A DNA stretch of 64,000 nucleotides from Bacteroidales bacterium (GTDB taxonomy: Bacteria > Bacteroidota > Bacteroidia > Bacteroidales > VadinHA17). The notes under the pieces were generated by a model. It had not been told where the DNA came from. It saw only the letters and a program-made list of their open reading frames with translations, and searched no databases. Position 1 is the first letter of the stretch; each line of letters starts with the position of its first letter. The position numbers were made by a program, and so were the translations under genes. Location of the stretch: the NCBI GenBank assembly GCA_022865305.1, contig JALHSP010000062.1, forward strand, positions 186,001 to 250,000, given 5' to 3'. Positions 55,451-63,819 of this stretch are shown here, one piece after another.

Positions 55451-57058
55451 ATGAAAAGAATATTACGATTTTCATTGATTCTGATTCTGAATTATTGTAT
55501 GCTTTATAGTTTATCGGGACAAGTCACCGGTAAGCTGCCAAGAAGTACCCCTGAAGCAGAAGGTGTTTCTTCAAAAGATATTATTGATTTCCTGAATGCA
55601 ATAGATACCGGTAAAATTGAGATACATAGTTTTATTTTCATGCGGCATGGTAAGATAATTGCAGAAGGCTGGTGGAATCCATATGGCCCGGATCTGAAGC
55701 ATTTAATGTATTCCGCAAGTAAGACCTTTGCTGCTACCGGGGTGGGACTTGCAATTGCGGAAAACAAATTAAGCCTGTCTGATAAAGTGGTCTCATTCTT
55801 TCCTGCATCTCTTCCGGATACATTAAGCGAGTTTATGAAGATGATGACTGTAAAGGATCTGTTAACAATGTCTGTGGGACAGGATGCTGAACCACGGAGA
55901 GGGCAAAATGATGACTGGATTAGATCCTTTCTCGAAAAAGCTCCGGTTTATAAACCCGGAACAACTTTTAAGTATAATAACACAGCATCCTTCATACTTT
56001 CTGCAATAGTTCAGCAGGTTACAAATCAATCCCTTTTCGATTACCTTCTCCCAAGAATATTTCAGCCCTTAGGTATCCGCGGGATTGACTGGGATCTTAA
56101 TCCCCAGGGAATTAACCTGGGACTTATGGGATTAAGGCTTCGTACCGAGGATATGGCAAAATTCGGACAATTATTATTGCAGAATGGTGAATGGAATGGC
56201 AGACAACTGATCCCTAAAGAATGGGTTAAAGAGGCGACTACTTTCAAGATTAAAAGTCAGGGAGGAACTGATAAAATCCCTCCGGAAATAAATGACTGGT
56301 ACCAGGGATACTGTTACCAGATGTGGAGAGGTAAGAACAATAGTGTAAGGCTGGATGGTATGGCAGGACAATTTGTAATTCTGGTACCTGATAAAGATGC
56401 TATTGTGGTATTGACAGCTAATGCATCGGATACCCAGAAGGAGATGGATCTTGTCTGGACATACCTTCTTTCTGCAATTAAAGGTAGCAAGCCTTTACCT
56501 GCTGATCCTGAGATTAATACCGAACTTCAAAGAAAGCTGGCATCACTTTCTGTTCGACCTGCTCCGATGAAATCCGTTGTATCAACTTTTACCTCAAGGA
56601 TCTCAGGAAAATCAGTCGAATTCCAATCAAACAATTATGGGATCCAGGCGCTGGGATTTAAATTTAATAATGATATTTGTGAGCTGGCAATCAAAAGAGA
56701 TAATATTACTTATTATATTAAAGCTGGCCAGGATATCTGGAAATATTCCGGAACAAATCTATCATCCCTGTTTTCAGGTCCCCGGACAAATGTTTCGAAA
56801 TCTATAGATGCAAATTACGGGATAATTCAACCGACTATCAAGTTAGCTGCAAGTTACTCATGGACAGATAAAAACACTCTTGAATTAACTGCACGTTTTG
56901 TTGAAGAGAGTCTTGGCTCCGAAGGGTTCATCTGCAGGTTCACAGAAGAGGGAGGAGCCATTAATGTAATTCTTGAACGTAAGACCGGCAGAGGTATACG
57001 AATGGGACCGGGAGTACAGACAACTCCCATAGTTTTAAATGGTAAGGTTATTGAATGA
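55451..57058 (+). CDS. Exported serine hydrolase (beta-lactamase/class C-like)
   Basis: The 535-residue protein has a signal peptide (LILILNYCMLYSLSGQ). The penicillin-binding/beta-lactamase fold carries S88-A-S-K91 in LMYSASKTF, and Y175-N-N177 in FKYNNTASF. PEAEGVSSKDIIDFLNAI and YCYQMWRGKNNSVRLDGMAGQF also fit. Members in PULs act as esterases or amidases; they are rarely true beta-lactamases. The C-terminal 170 residues (SRISGKSVEFQSN onward) look like a lipocalin-like beta domain. It is separated by 221 bp from the broken GH141-like gene and 45 bp from rhamnose mutarotase. A second, deleted serine hydrolase lies at 59431. Confidence 0.85.
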   Translation: MKRILRFSLILILNYCMLYSLSGQVTGKLPRSTPEAEGVSSKDIIDFLNAIDTGKIEIHSFIFMRHGKIIAEGWWNPYGPDLKHLMYSASKTFAATGVGLAIAENKLSLSDKVVSFFPASLPDTLSEFMKMMTVKDLLTMSVGQDAEPRRGQNDDWIRSFLEKAPVYKPGTTFKYNNTASFILSAIVQQVTNQSLFDYLLPRIFQPLGIRGIDWDLNPQGINLGLMGLRLRTEDMAKFGQLLLQNGEWNGRQLIPKEWVKEATTFKIKSQGGTDKIPPEINDWYQGYCYQMWRGKNNSVRLDGMAGQFVILVPDKDAIVVLTANASDTQKEMDLVWTYLLSAIKGSKPLPADPEINTELQRKLASLSVRPAPMKSVVSTFTSRISGKSVEFQSNNYGIQALGFKFNNDICELAIKRDNITYYIKAGQDIWKYSGTNLSSLFSGPRTNVSKSIDANYGIIQPTIKLAASYSWTDKNTLELTARFVEESLGSEGFICRFTEEGGAINVILERKTGRGIRMGPGVQTTPIVLNGKVIE

Positions 57059-57103
57059 GAAAAAAGGGATTTTATACAACAATTCTAAACTAATTCTAAA
57101 AAT

Positions 57104-57427
57104 ATGAAAAGATATGGTCAGATAATAGGAGTAAAACCGGAGGATTTTGAGCGGTATAAAAAATACCATGCTGCAGTATGGCCGGAGGTTCTTGATATGA
57201 TAAAAAAGTGTAACATTCATAACTATTCGATCTTTCATAAAGACAACAGGCTTTTTGCATATTTTGAGTACACTGGCTATGATTTTGAAGCCGATATGGC
57301 TAAAATGGCTGCTGATTCGAAAACTCAGGAATGGTGGGCAATCATGGAACCGATGCAGGATCCCGTGTCAACACGAGTTAAAGGTGAATGGTGGGCAAAT
57401 ATGGAAGAAGTTTTCCATATGGACTGA
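57104..57427 (+). CDS. rhaM: L-rhamnose mutarotase
   Basis: The 107-residue protein matches the RhaM (DUF718) family: KRYGQIIGVKPEDFERYKKYHAAVWPE, split as usual by the catalytic His22, HNYSIFHKDNRLFAYFEY, and EWWAIMEPMQDP toward the C-terminus with EVFHMD at the end. RhaM interconverts alpha- and beta-L-rhamnose so that rhamnose isomerase receives the right anomer. No signal peptide, so cytoplasmic. Related proteins act on L-fucose or other 6-deoxy sugars. Its presence suggests rhamnose (or fucose) is released by this locus. It is 45 bp after the serine hydrolase and 65 bp before the GH50-like gene. Confidence 0.9.
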   Translation: MKRYGQIIGVKPEDFERYKKYHAAVWPEVLDMIKKCNIHNYSIFHKDNRLFAYFEYTGYDFEADMAKMAADSKTQEWWAIMEPMQDPVSTRVKGEWWANMEEVFHMD

Positions 57428-57492
57428 CAGAATTATAAAGTCATTACTTCTAACGAAATGCCAGAACGAAGTGTTAATTAAAGTAACAAACA

Positions 57493-59406
57493 ATGAACAA
57501 AAATATTCTGAGTGGTATTATCTGCATCTCTTTGCTGTTTACATGCTGCAGCAAACAAACGGATATTAAATTTGCTTTTAGTGACGGAGATATTTCGAAA
57601 CATTCTTTTTCGACTGCCTCTGTTAATCCTGATCTTCCTTCGGACTGGTCTGATTACAAATACATGATACTTACATTCCAGGCATCTTCATCGCAAAGAT
57701 TTGAAGTAGGTCTGAGAAATCCTGATGGTTATTTATTTAAAAGGATCCATCCTTTTGCCGGGGCACTTGTACGGTTTGTTGTCCCGCTTGATTTTTACAG
57801 GGAACAACCTACACGAGGGAATGATATGGCCGCTACCTGGAATCAGCCACGCACCATGGGATGGATAAATGTGGAACACGGAGGTTTCGGGAAAGTGGGA
57901 ATTATTGACAGTATAATGTTCAGAATGATAAAACCTCTGAATAATCCTACCCTGGAAATAAAATCTGTTAAGCTTTCAATGACCGATCCCGGGGATTCAT
58001 TATTGTCGCCAAAGGTTCTGGTTGATGAATTTGGCCAGTGGATTCCCGACACATGGGAGGGGAAAGTCAATAACTTTGAGGAGTTGAAAGCAATCTGGGA
58101 TCTTGAAGATAAAAACCTTACACCGGGTGATTTTAATTACGGGAAATTCGGGGGCTATCTGAATACACAGGTGAAAGCCACCTGTTTCTTCAGAGTTGAG
58201 AAGATAAACAACCGCTGGTGGTTTGTTGATCCTGAAGGACATCTGTTTTTATCGACGAGTGCAAACGGTATTGGATCGGGATCTACAGGCACAACAATGA
58301 GGGGACGCGATTCTATTTTCAAAATGATACCGCCCCCACCACCTCAGAATCCGGCTATGAGTCAGCAGCAGGGAGCTCAGCCTCAGAACCGTATGATGGA
58401 GAATCGTCCCAGAAGTCTTAATTTCCTCGGCTGGAATCTCCAGCGCCGTTATGGAGAAAGCTGGAGAGAGAAATCTACTGAAATGACAATCCGCAGGATA
58501 AATGCATGGGGATTTACAACAGGTTCCCAATCATTGCAAAAACCTTATATCACATATTTCAGAGCTTTTGGAGGCGGTGCGGAAATAATGGGTATTCCTG
58601 ATGTATATTCAAAAGCATTCACAGATAATGTTGAGCAAAGAGCCAAAGAACAACTGGGGGCTCAAAAGGATAATCCATGGATAATAGGATACTTTATCGG
58701 GAATGAGCCGCCATGGCCGAACAGGGAGTCACTGGCTGTCACAAAACTACTTGAAGGCCCCGATACTGATACACGTAAAGCTCTGGTTGAATTTTTGAAA
58801 GAAGGAGATACTCCTGAAAGGAGGATAGAGTTTTGTAAACAAACATTCCAGAAGAATCTTGATATTATGACCGGGGCAATCAGAAAATACGATCCGAACC
58901 ATATTATTCTCGGAATCAGGTTTGGCGGGACACCACCGGATTATATAATTAAGATGGCTGGTATTTTTGATATTTACAGTCTTAATACTTATGCATACAG
59001 ACCGGACCCCGATTATCTTGACAAGGTAAGTTCCCTTTCGGGAAGACCTGTATTGATTGGTGAATACCACTTCGGTACCCCCGGGAGGGGCATGGCTTCC
59101 GGTTTATGCCAGGTAAAAGATCAGTATAACAGGGGAGTCGCTTACAGGTACTATACCGAAAATGCTTTTTCACATCCTTCAGTTATCGGTGCTCACTGGT
59201 TCCAGTGGACCGACCAGGCAAATACAGGCAGGAATGATGGTGAGAATTATAACATCGGTATAATCGATGTAACTGACCGTCCATATAAGGAACTTACTGA
59301 TGCGATAACTCTAACTCATAAAAACCTTTTCAGGGTGCATGCAGGGGAAATGCCTCCCTCAGATATTTTACCGGAAGGAAGAGTAAAGGTGGATTTTAAA
59401 TATTAA
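57493..59406 (+). CDS. Lipoprotein clan GH-A enzyme, GH50 agarase-like
   Basis: The 637-residue protein has a lipoprotein signal (LLFTCCSKQ). An N-terminal sandwich (about 25-160) precedes a TIM barrel beginning RVEKINNRWWFVDPEGHLFL, as in GH50-like proteins. YFIGNEPPW gives acid/base Glu405 and VLIGEYHFGTPGRG gives nucleophile Glu524, with HWFQWTDQ after it. GH50 enzymes are beta-agarases or beta-galactosidases; the exact linkage here is inference. A Pro/Gln/Asn/Met-rich insert (coded near 58329-58415) interrupts the barrel. It follows rhamnose mutarotase by 65 bp and may be in the same unit. Confidence 0.75.
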   Translation: MNKNILSGIICISLLFTCCSKQTDIKFAFSDGDISKHSFSTASVNPDLPSDWSDYKYMILTFQASSSQRFEVGLRNPDGYLFKRIHPFAGALVRFVVPLDFYREQPTRGNDMAATWNQPRTMGWINVEHGGFGKVGIIDSIMFRMIKPLNNPTLEIKSVKLSMTDPGDSLLSPKVLVDEFGQWIPDTWEGKVNNFEELKAIWDLEDKNLTPGDFNYGKFGGYLNTQVKATCFFRVEKINNRWWFVDPEGHLFLSTSANGIGSGSTGTTMRGRDSIFKMIPPPPPQNPAMSQQQGAQPQNRMMENRPRSLNFLGWNLQRRYGESWREKSTEMTIRRINAWGFTTGSQSLQKPYITYFRAFGGGAEIMGIPDVYSKAFTDNVEQRAKEQLGAQKDNPWIIGYFIGNEPPWPNRESLAVTKLLEGPDTDTRKALVEFLKEGDTPERRIEFCKQTFQKNLDIMTGAIRKYDPNHIILGIRFGGTPPDYIIKMAGIFDIYSLNTYAYRPDPDYLDKVSSLSGRPVLIGEYHFGTPGRGMASGLCQVKDQYNRGVAYRYYTENAFSHPSVIGAHWFQWTDQANTGRNDGENYNIGIIDVTDRPYKELTDAITLTHKNLFRVHAGEMPPSDILPEGRVKVDFKY

Positions 59407-59430
59407 TCTTCAGATTTTATAATCTGCTCT

Positions 59431-59832
59431 ATGAAAAGAGATTATTTATTGACAGAAACTTCTATACAAATCCGTTGTTACCTGGTTCTTCTAATGATTT
59501 CCCTCAATGTTTCAGGGCAGAAGCTGACGGTTGATAAACCTGAAAATATAGGTCTTTCATCAGACCGGCTTATGCGTATTGATAATGTGATGAACGAAGG
59601 TATAATGGGGGACAAGTTTGGTTTGGGATTTGGAATACGCACAGAACGCGGAGTTTATGATGAACTTGAATCAATCGGGACTTTTGGTTGGGATGGAGCT
59701 TTTTATACCCGTTTCTGGGTTGATCCGAACGAAGACCTTATCGGCATTTTCTTATCACAGGTCGATAATTACTGGAGCGAAAATCTGATAGGCAAATTCA
59801 GGGTTCTTGTCTATCAGTCAATTTCAGACTAA
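59431..59832 (+). pseudogene. Serine hydrolase with a large in-frame internal deletion
   Basis: The 133-residue frame starts with an export signal (VLLMISLNVSGQ) and the opening of a beta-lactamase-like hydrolase (DKPENIGLSSDRLMRID). It jumps directly to the typical end of such proteins (LGFGIRTE, GTFGWDGAFYTRFWVDPNEDL, GIFLSQV). About 250-300 residues, with the SxxK and YxN motifs, are missing, but the frame is kept, so a protein could be made. It cannot be catalytic. The closest intact relative in the window is the serine hydrolase at 55451, though they are not near-identical. Confidence 0.8.
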
Positions 59833-59962
59833 ATGTTTATATTTAAAATTATAATTCCTTTTTTTAACTTCGGGCCCTTAAATTGGATGTAAAAAAAATT
59901 TCATTGAAATTAATAGCAAAAATAATTTGCAAGGGGAAAATTATTATTACTTTTATATTTAT

Positions 59963-59998
59963 AAGTAATCGCGAAAGTTACCGTGTAAGTAAATATTA
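59963..59998 (+). promoter_or_regulatory. Triple 12-bp repeat motif, copy C (before GDP-mannose 3,5-epimerase)
   Basis: Three consecutive 12-bp units: AAGTAATCGCGA, AAGTTACCGTGT, AAGTAAATATTA. It ends 13 bp before the ATG at 60012, so it overlaps the expected promoter or the start of the leader. Copy B at 44284 matches it at about 30 of 36 positions. Confidence 0.7.
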
Positions 59999-60011
59999 AA
60001 TTTTTTATTTA

Positions 60012-61013
60012 ATGAAAAAGATCATTGTTGCAGGAGCAGGTGGATTTATTGCCGGCCACCTGGTAAAAGAGCTGTTGAAGAAGGGTAATATTGTAAGGGC
60101 AGTGGATATTAAACCTCTTAATGAATGGTATCAGGTTTTTCCTGAAGCTGAAAATCTGGTTCTGGATCTGCGTCTCAGGGAAAACTGTTATAAAGCTGTG
60201 AATGGGTACAATGAGGTTTTCAACCTGGCTGCTGACATGGGAGGAATGGGTTTTATTGAAAACAACAAGGCTGCCTGCATGATTAGCGTCCTGATAAATA
60301 CACATCTGCTGATCGCATCAAAAGATTGCGGGATTAACAGGTTATTTTATGCATCATCTGCATGTGTGTATAATGGTGAAAAACAGACTGATCCCAATAA
60401 TCCGGGATTGAAGGAATCAGATGCATATCCGGCACTTGCCGAAGACGGATACGGCTGGGAAAAGCTGTTCAGCGAAAGGATGTGCCGCCATTTTATGGAA
60501 GATTTCGGACTGACATCGAGGATCGCAAGGTTCCATAATGTTTATGGACCTTTCGGAACCTATGACGGCGGTAGGGAAAAGGCTCCTGCTGCAATCTGCC
60601 GTAAAGTTATAGAGGCATCAGTTACCGGTAAGAAAGAAATAGTTATCTGGGGTGACGGACACCAGACAAGAAGCTTTATGTATATTGATGACTGTATAAA
60701 AGGAATCCAGGATATCATGTACAGCAATATAGAGGAACCTATAAATCTGGGAAGCAGCGAAATGGTTTCTATAAACCAGCTCGTTGATATCGTTGAGGAA
60801 ATTGCAGGTTATAAACTTGAAAGGAAATATGATCTTGATGCGCCAAAAGGAGTGAGAGGCCGGAACAGCGAAAACAGCCTGATAAGGCACTATCTTGGCT
60901 GGGAACCATCAATACCTTTGAAGACAGGAATGAAAAAAACTTATGATTGGATTAAGGAACAAATGTTACAGGATTCGGAAAGCAAAAAAGAAATAAGCAG
61001 GTTTAATAAATAA
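60012..61013 (+). CDS. GDP-mannose 3,5-epimerase
   Basis: The 333-residue protein matches plant-type GDP-mannose 3,5-epimerases along its length. VAGAGGFIAGHL (residues 6-17) is the NAD-binding loop. NLAADMGGMGFIENN, YASSACVYNGEKQ, the YxxxK in EDGYGWEKLFSE (Tyr147, Lys151), RFHNVYGPFGTYDGGREKAP, IWGDGHQTRSFMYIDDC and GVRGRNSEN are all diagnostic. The enzyme converts GDP-D-mannose to GDP-L-galactose and GDP-L-gulose. In plants this feeds ascorbate and L-galactose-containing glycans; in bacteria it would supply L-galactose for surface polysaccharide, or work in reverse for salvage. It is 13 bp upstream of the nucleotidyltransferase-kinase fusion and directly behind triple-repeat copy C. Confidence 0.9.
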   Translation: MKKIIVAGAGGFIAGHLVKELLKKGNIVRAVDIKPLNEWYQVFPEAENLVLDLRLRENCYKAVNGYNEVFNLAADMGGMGFIENNKAACMISVLINTHLLIASKDCGINRLFYASSACVYNGEKQTDPNNPGLKESDAYPALAEDGYGWEKLFSERMCRHFMEDFGLTSRIARFHNVYGPFGTYDGGREKAPAAICRKVIEASVTGKKEIVIWGDGHQTRSFMYIDDCIKGIQDIMYSNIEEPINLGSSEMVSINQLVDIVEEIAGYKLERKYDLDAPKGVRGRNSENSLIRHYLGWEPSIPLKTGMKKTYDWIKEQMLQDSESKKEISRFNK

Positions 61014-61026
61014 ACCCTCCAGGGTA

Positions 61027-62163
61027 ATGAAAATCAAAAAGGTACTGGTAAGCGGTTGTTTTGATCTGTTGCATGGCGGGCATATAGCATTTTTCAAGAC
61101 AGCAGTATCCTATGGCAGACTCTACGTCAGTGTCGGCAGGGATGACAACCTGCTAATGCTGAAAGGTAAAAAGCCATTTTTTTCACAGGAAGAACGGTTA
61201 TACATCGTAAGATCAATAAAATATGTCGATGAAGCATTCCTGGCGACCGGTTCCGGAATGCTTGATTTTGAACCGGATATCATCAGGATCAAACCTGATA
61301 TTTTTATTGTTAATGAAGACGGGCATACTTCCGAAAAAGAGAAACTCTGCAAAAAATCAGGAGTTGAATACATAGTTCTTGAACGGATTCCTGAAGAGGG
61401 ATTGCCCGCCCGTTCCAGTTCAGGTACAAAAAAAGAGCTGAGATTTCCTTACCGGCTTTGTCTTGCAGGTGGCTGGATCGACCAGCCATGGGTATCCAAA
61501 ATATATCCCGGATCAGTTGTTGTCGCACAAATATGGCCAACTATGAATTTTAATGGAAGATCAGGTCTTGCAACAAGCTCACGTGATTTTGGAATAAAAA
61601 TCTGGGGAGACAGGTACCCGGAAGGTGATCCTGTTGAAAACGCAAAAATTTTGTTCGGAGCTGAGAACCCACCCGGGGAAAAATATATTTCCGGATCTCA
61701 GGACCATTTAGGGTTGCTTCTGCCAGGAGTCAACAGGCTCTGTTACAATGGAGGATACTGGCCAGATAAAATTGAATCAACCATCAATAAAGATATCTGC
61801 GACTGGCTTTCGGATGTTGTTTACCTGGTACGGCTGAAACCAAGGCCGGAGGGCTATGATCCGCTGAAAGAGATGCACCTGGAAAAACCTTTTATCAGAG
61901 AGCTCGGTGAAGCAGGAGACAGATGCTGGGAAAGCATCCTGAAAAAGGATATTTACGGGCTGGGCAAATCATTGACCGATACTTATCTTTCGTGGAAAAA
62001 AATCCTGCCGCTGACTGTCCCGGATGAAATATTGAAGGAGATGGAAACAAAATATTTTCCGGAATACCCGGGAGCAATCACATCAGGAAGCGGCGGTGGT
62101 TATGTTATAGTTGTTTCTGAGAAAAAGGTGCCGGGAGCAGTTAGAATAAGAGTGAGATATTAA
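61027..62163 (+). CDS. Bifunctional cytidylyltransferase-like / GHMP kinase-like fusion
   Basis: The 378-residue protein has two parts. Residues 1-130 are a HIGH-type nucleotidyltransferase: VSGCFDLLHGGHIAFF with HGGH at 16-19, YVSVGRDDNL and SQEERLYIVRSIKYVDEAF. Residues about 135-378 resemble a sugar-1-kinase of the GHMP family: CLAGGWIDQPW (145-155, as in fucokinase/HddA), PGSVVV, SGLATSSRD (179-187), SGSQDHLGLLLPGVNRL and SGSGGGYVIVV near the end. The order (nucleotidyltransferase, then kinase) parallels the bifunctional fucokinase/GDP-fucose pyrophosphorylase FKP, but with an unrelated, much smaller transferase. Sugar and nucleotide are unknown; L-galactose, L-fucose or a heptose are candidates. 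Cytoplasmic. It follows the epimerase by 13 bp. Confidence 0.75.
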   Translation: MKIKKVLVSGCFDLLHGGHIAFFKTAVSYGRLYVSVGRDDNLLMLKGKKPFFSQEERLYIVRSIKYVDEAFLATGSGMLDFEPDIIRIKPDIFIVNEDGHTSEKEKLCKKSGVEYIVLERIPEEGLPARSSSGTKKELRFPYRLCLAGGWIDQPWVSKIYPGSVVVAQIWPTMNFNGRSGLATSSRDFGIKIWGDRYPEGDPVENAKILFGAENPPGEKYISGSQDHLGLLLPGVNRLCYNGGYWPDKIESTINKDICDWLSDVVYLVRLKPRPEGYDPLKEMHLEKPFIRELGEAGDRCWESILKKDIYGLGKSLTDTYLSWKKILPLTVPDEILKEMETKYFPEYPGAITSGSGGGYVIVVSEKKVPGAVRIRVRY

Positions 62164-62177
62164 GTAAAAAAGCTATC

Positions 62178-62217
62178 AGGTTGTTGAGTTATTAGGTTAT
62201 TGAGTTATTAGGTAGTT
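62178..62217 (+). repeat. Short tandem repeat, 16-bp unit
   Basis: AGGTTGTTGAGTTATT (62178-62193), AGGTTATTGAGTTATT (62194-62209) and a partial AGGTAGTT lie between the kinase fusion and GH29. No coding or terminator role is apparent. Confidence 0.7.
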
Positions 62218-62234
62218 CATTAATAAATTTATAC

Positions 62235-63776
62235 ATGAAAAGGATATTAGTTATGAGAAGAAATGCAATTAAGCAGATCAACATGTGCATAGTTTTATTT
62301 TTAGTGACAATTTCAATTAATGCACAGAAAGGAAAACTTCCTATTGCTGACGGGCCTTACAAGCCAGCAGATGAATCATTACAGCAATATGAGTACCCTG
62401 AGTGGTTCCGTGATGCAAAATTCGGAATATGGTCACACTGGGGACCTCAGGCTGTTCCGCGTCAGGGCGACTGGTACGCAAAAAGGATGTACCAGGAAGG
62501 CGGAGATGCTTATAAATACCACCTTGAGCATTATGGCCACCCATCTGAGTTTGGCTATAAAGATATTATACCTCTCTGGAAAGCTGAAAGATGGGATCCT
62601 GACAAATTAATGGAACTGTATAAAAAGGCAGGTGCAAAATACTTTGTGAGCATGGGTACCCATCATGATAATTTCTTCCTGTGGGACTCCAGGATCCATA
62701 AATGGAATTCAGTCAATATGGGTCCGAAGAAAGATGTTGTGGCTCTCTGGCAGCAGGCAGCTATGAAACAGGGTTTAAAATTTGGCGTATCAGAACATCT
62801 TGGTGCCAGCTTCACCTGGTTCCAGACTGCTCATTTATCCGATAAGCAGGGACCAAAGGCGGGTGTGCCTTACGATGGTGCTGATCCGAAATTCAGCGAC
62901 CTTTACCATGCGAATACAACACCTGATGACAGAGGATGGTTAACCAATAACCTGGTGTTCCAGATAGAATGGTTCAGCAGCATTAAAGAGCTTATAGACA
63001 ACTATCATCCCGACCTGCTTTATTCCGACAGCCAGATGCCTTTTGAAGATGTCGGGCGCAGTCTTGTTGCTCATTACTATAATCAGGATATATCAAGGAA
63101 TAACGGAACTCTTGACGTGGTATATACATGCAAGCAGCAGTCAGGAGGGAAATGGGTTCAGGATGTTGAACGTGGTGTATTGGATACTGTCAGCGCTTAT
63201 CCATGGCAAACCGATACATCTATCGGCGACTGGTATTACCGCACCGGGCAGAAATATAAAACTGCAAACGAGGTTATTCAGATGCTGGTTGATATCGTAA
63301 GCAAAAATGGCAACCTCCTTATAAATGTTGTTCAGACACCTGAAGGAGACCTTGAGCCGGATATGCTCCAGATCCTGAATGAGATAGGAGCATGGACCGC
63401 TGCAAACGGAGAAGGAATTTATGGAACACGTCCCTGGAAAACATACGGTGAGAAATCTGTCGAGGCGAAAGCTGTCAAACCTGGAAGATTCAACGAAAAT
63501 TATAAATTCAACTCAAAAGATATTCGTTTTACAACAAAAGACGGAATTCTGTACGCTTTCTGTTTAGGTACTCCGGCTGAGGATATCCTTATAAAGTCGC
63601 TTGGAAAGAATTCGAAGTTTTCAGGAAGTCCGGTAGCTTCTGTGAAAATGCTCGGGAGTGATGTGAAGATCAGATGGTCACAGGAAGCAGATGGGATGGT
63701 TATTAAAAAACCCGCAAAACTTCCTTCATGGCAGGTTATTGGATTTAAAATAGAGTTCAAAGCTTTAAAAAAATAG
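62235..63776 (+). CDS. Exported alpha-L-fucosidase, GH29 (second)
   Basis: The 513-residue protein has an export signal (MCIVLFLVTISINAQ); ATG 62235 and ATG 62253 are both possible starts. GH29 motifs are FRDAKFGIWSHWGPQAVPRQGDW, FVSMGTHHDNFFLWDS, KFGVSEHLGASF and PDLLYSDSQMPFE, where Asp265 is the expected nucleophile. It differs clearly from the GH29 at 5390 (longer, GIWSHWGPQ against GMFIHWGVY) and belongs to another branch. It should release L-fucose or a related L-sugar outside the cytoplasm. Its neighbours are the nucleotide-sugar genes upstream and the L-fucose permease 43 bp downstream, which supports fucose or L-galactose as product. Confidence 0.92.
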   Translation: MKRILVMRRNAIKQINMCIVLFLVTISINAQKGKLPIADGPYKPADESLQQYEYPEWFRDAKFGIWSHWGPQAVPRQGDWYAKRMYQEGGDAYKYHLEHYGHPSEFGYKDIIPLWKAERWDPDKLMELYKKAGAKYFVSMGTHHDNFFLWDSRIHKWNSVNMGPKKDVVALWQQAAMKQGLKFGVSEHLGASFTWFQTAHLSDKQGPKAGVPYDGADPKFSDLYHANTTPDDRGWLTNNLVFQIEWFSSIKELIDNYHPDLLYSDSQMPFEDVGRSLVAHYYNQDISRNNGTLDVVYTCKQQSGGKWVQDVERGVLDTVSAYPWQTDTSIGDWYYRTGQKYKTANEVIQMLVDIVSKNGNLLINVVQTPEGDLEPDMLQILNEIGAWTAANGEGIYGTRPWKTYGEKSVEAKAVKPGRFNENYKFNSKDIRFTTKDGILYAFCLGTPAEDILIKSLGKNSKFSGSPVASVKMLGSDVKIRWSQEADGMVIKKPAKLPSWQVIGFKIEFKALKK

Positions 63777-63819
63777 TTATAAATTACCGCTACCAACAGT
63801 TAAATAAAAACTATACTTT

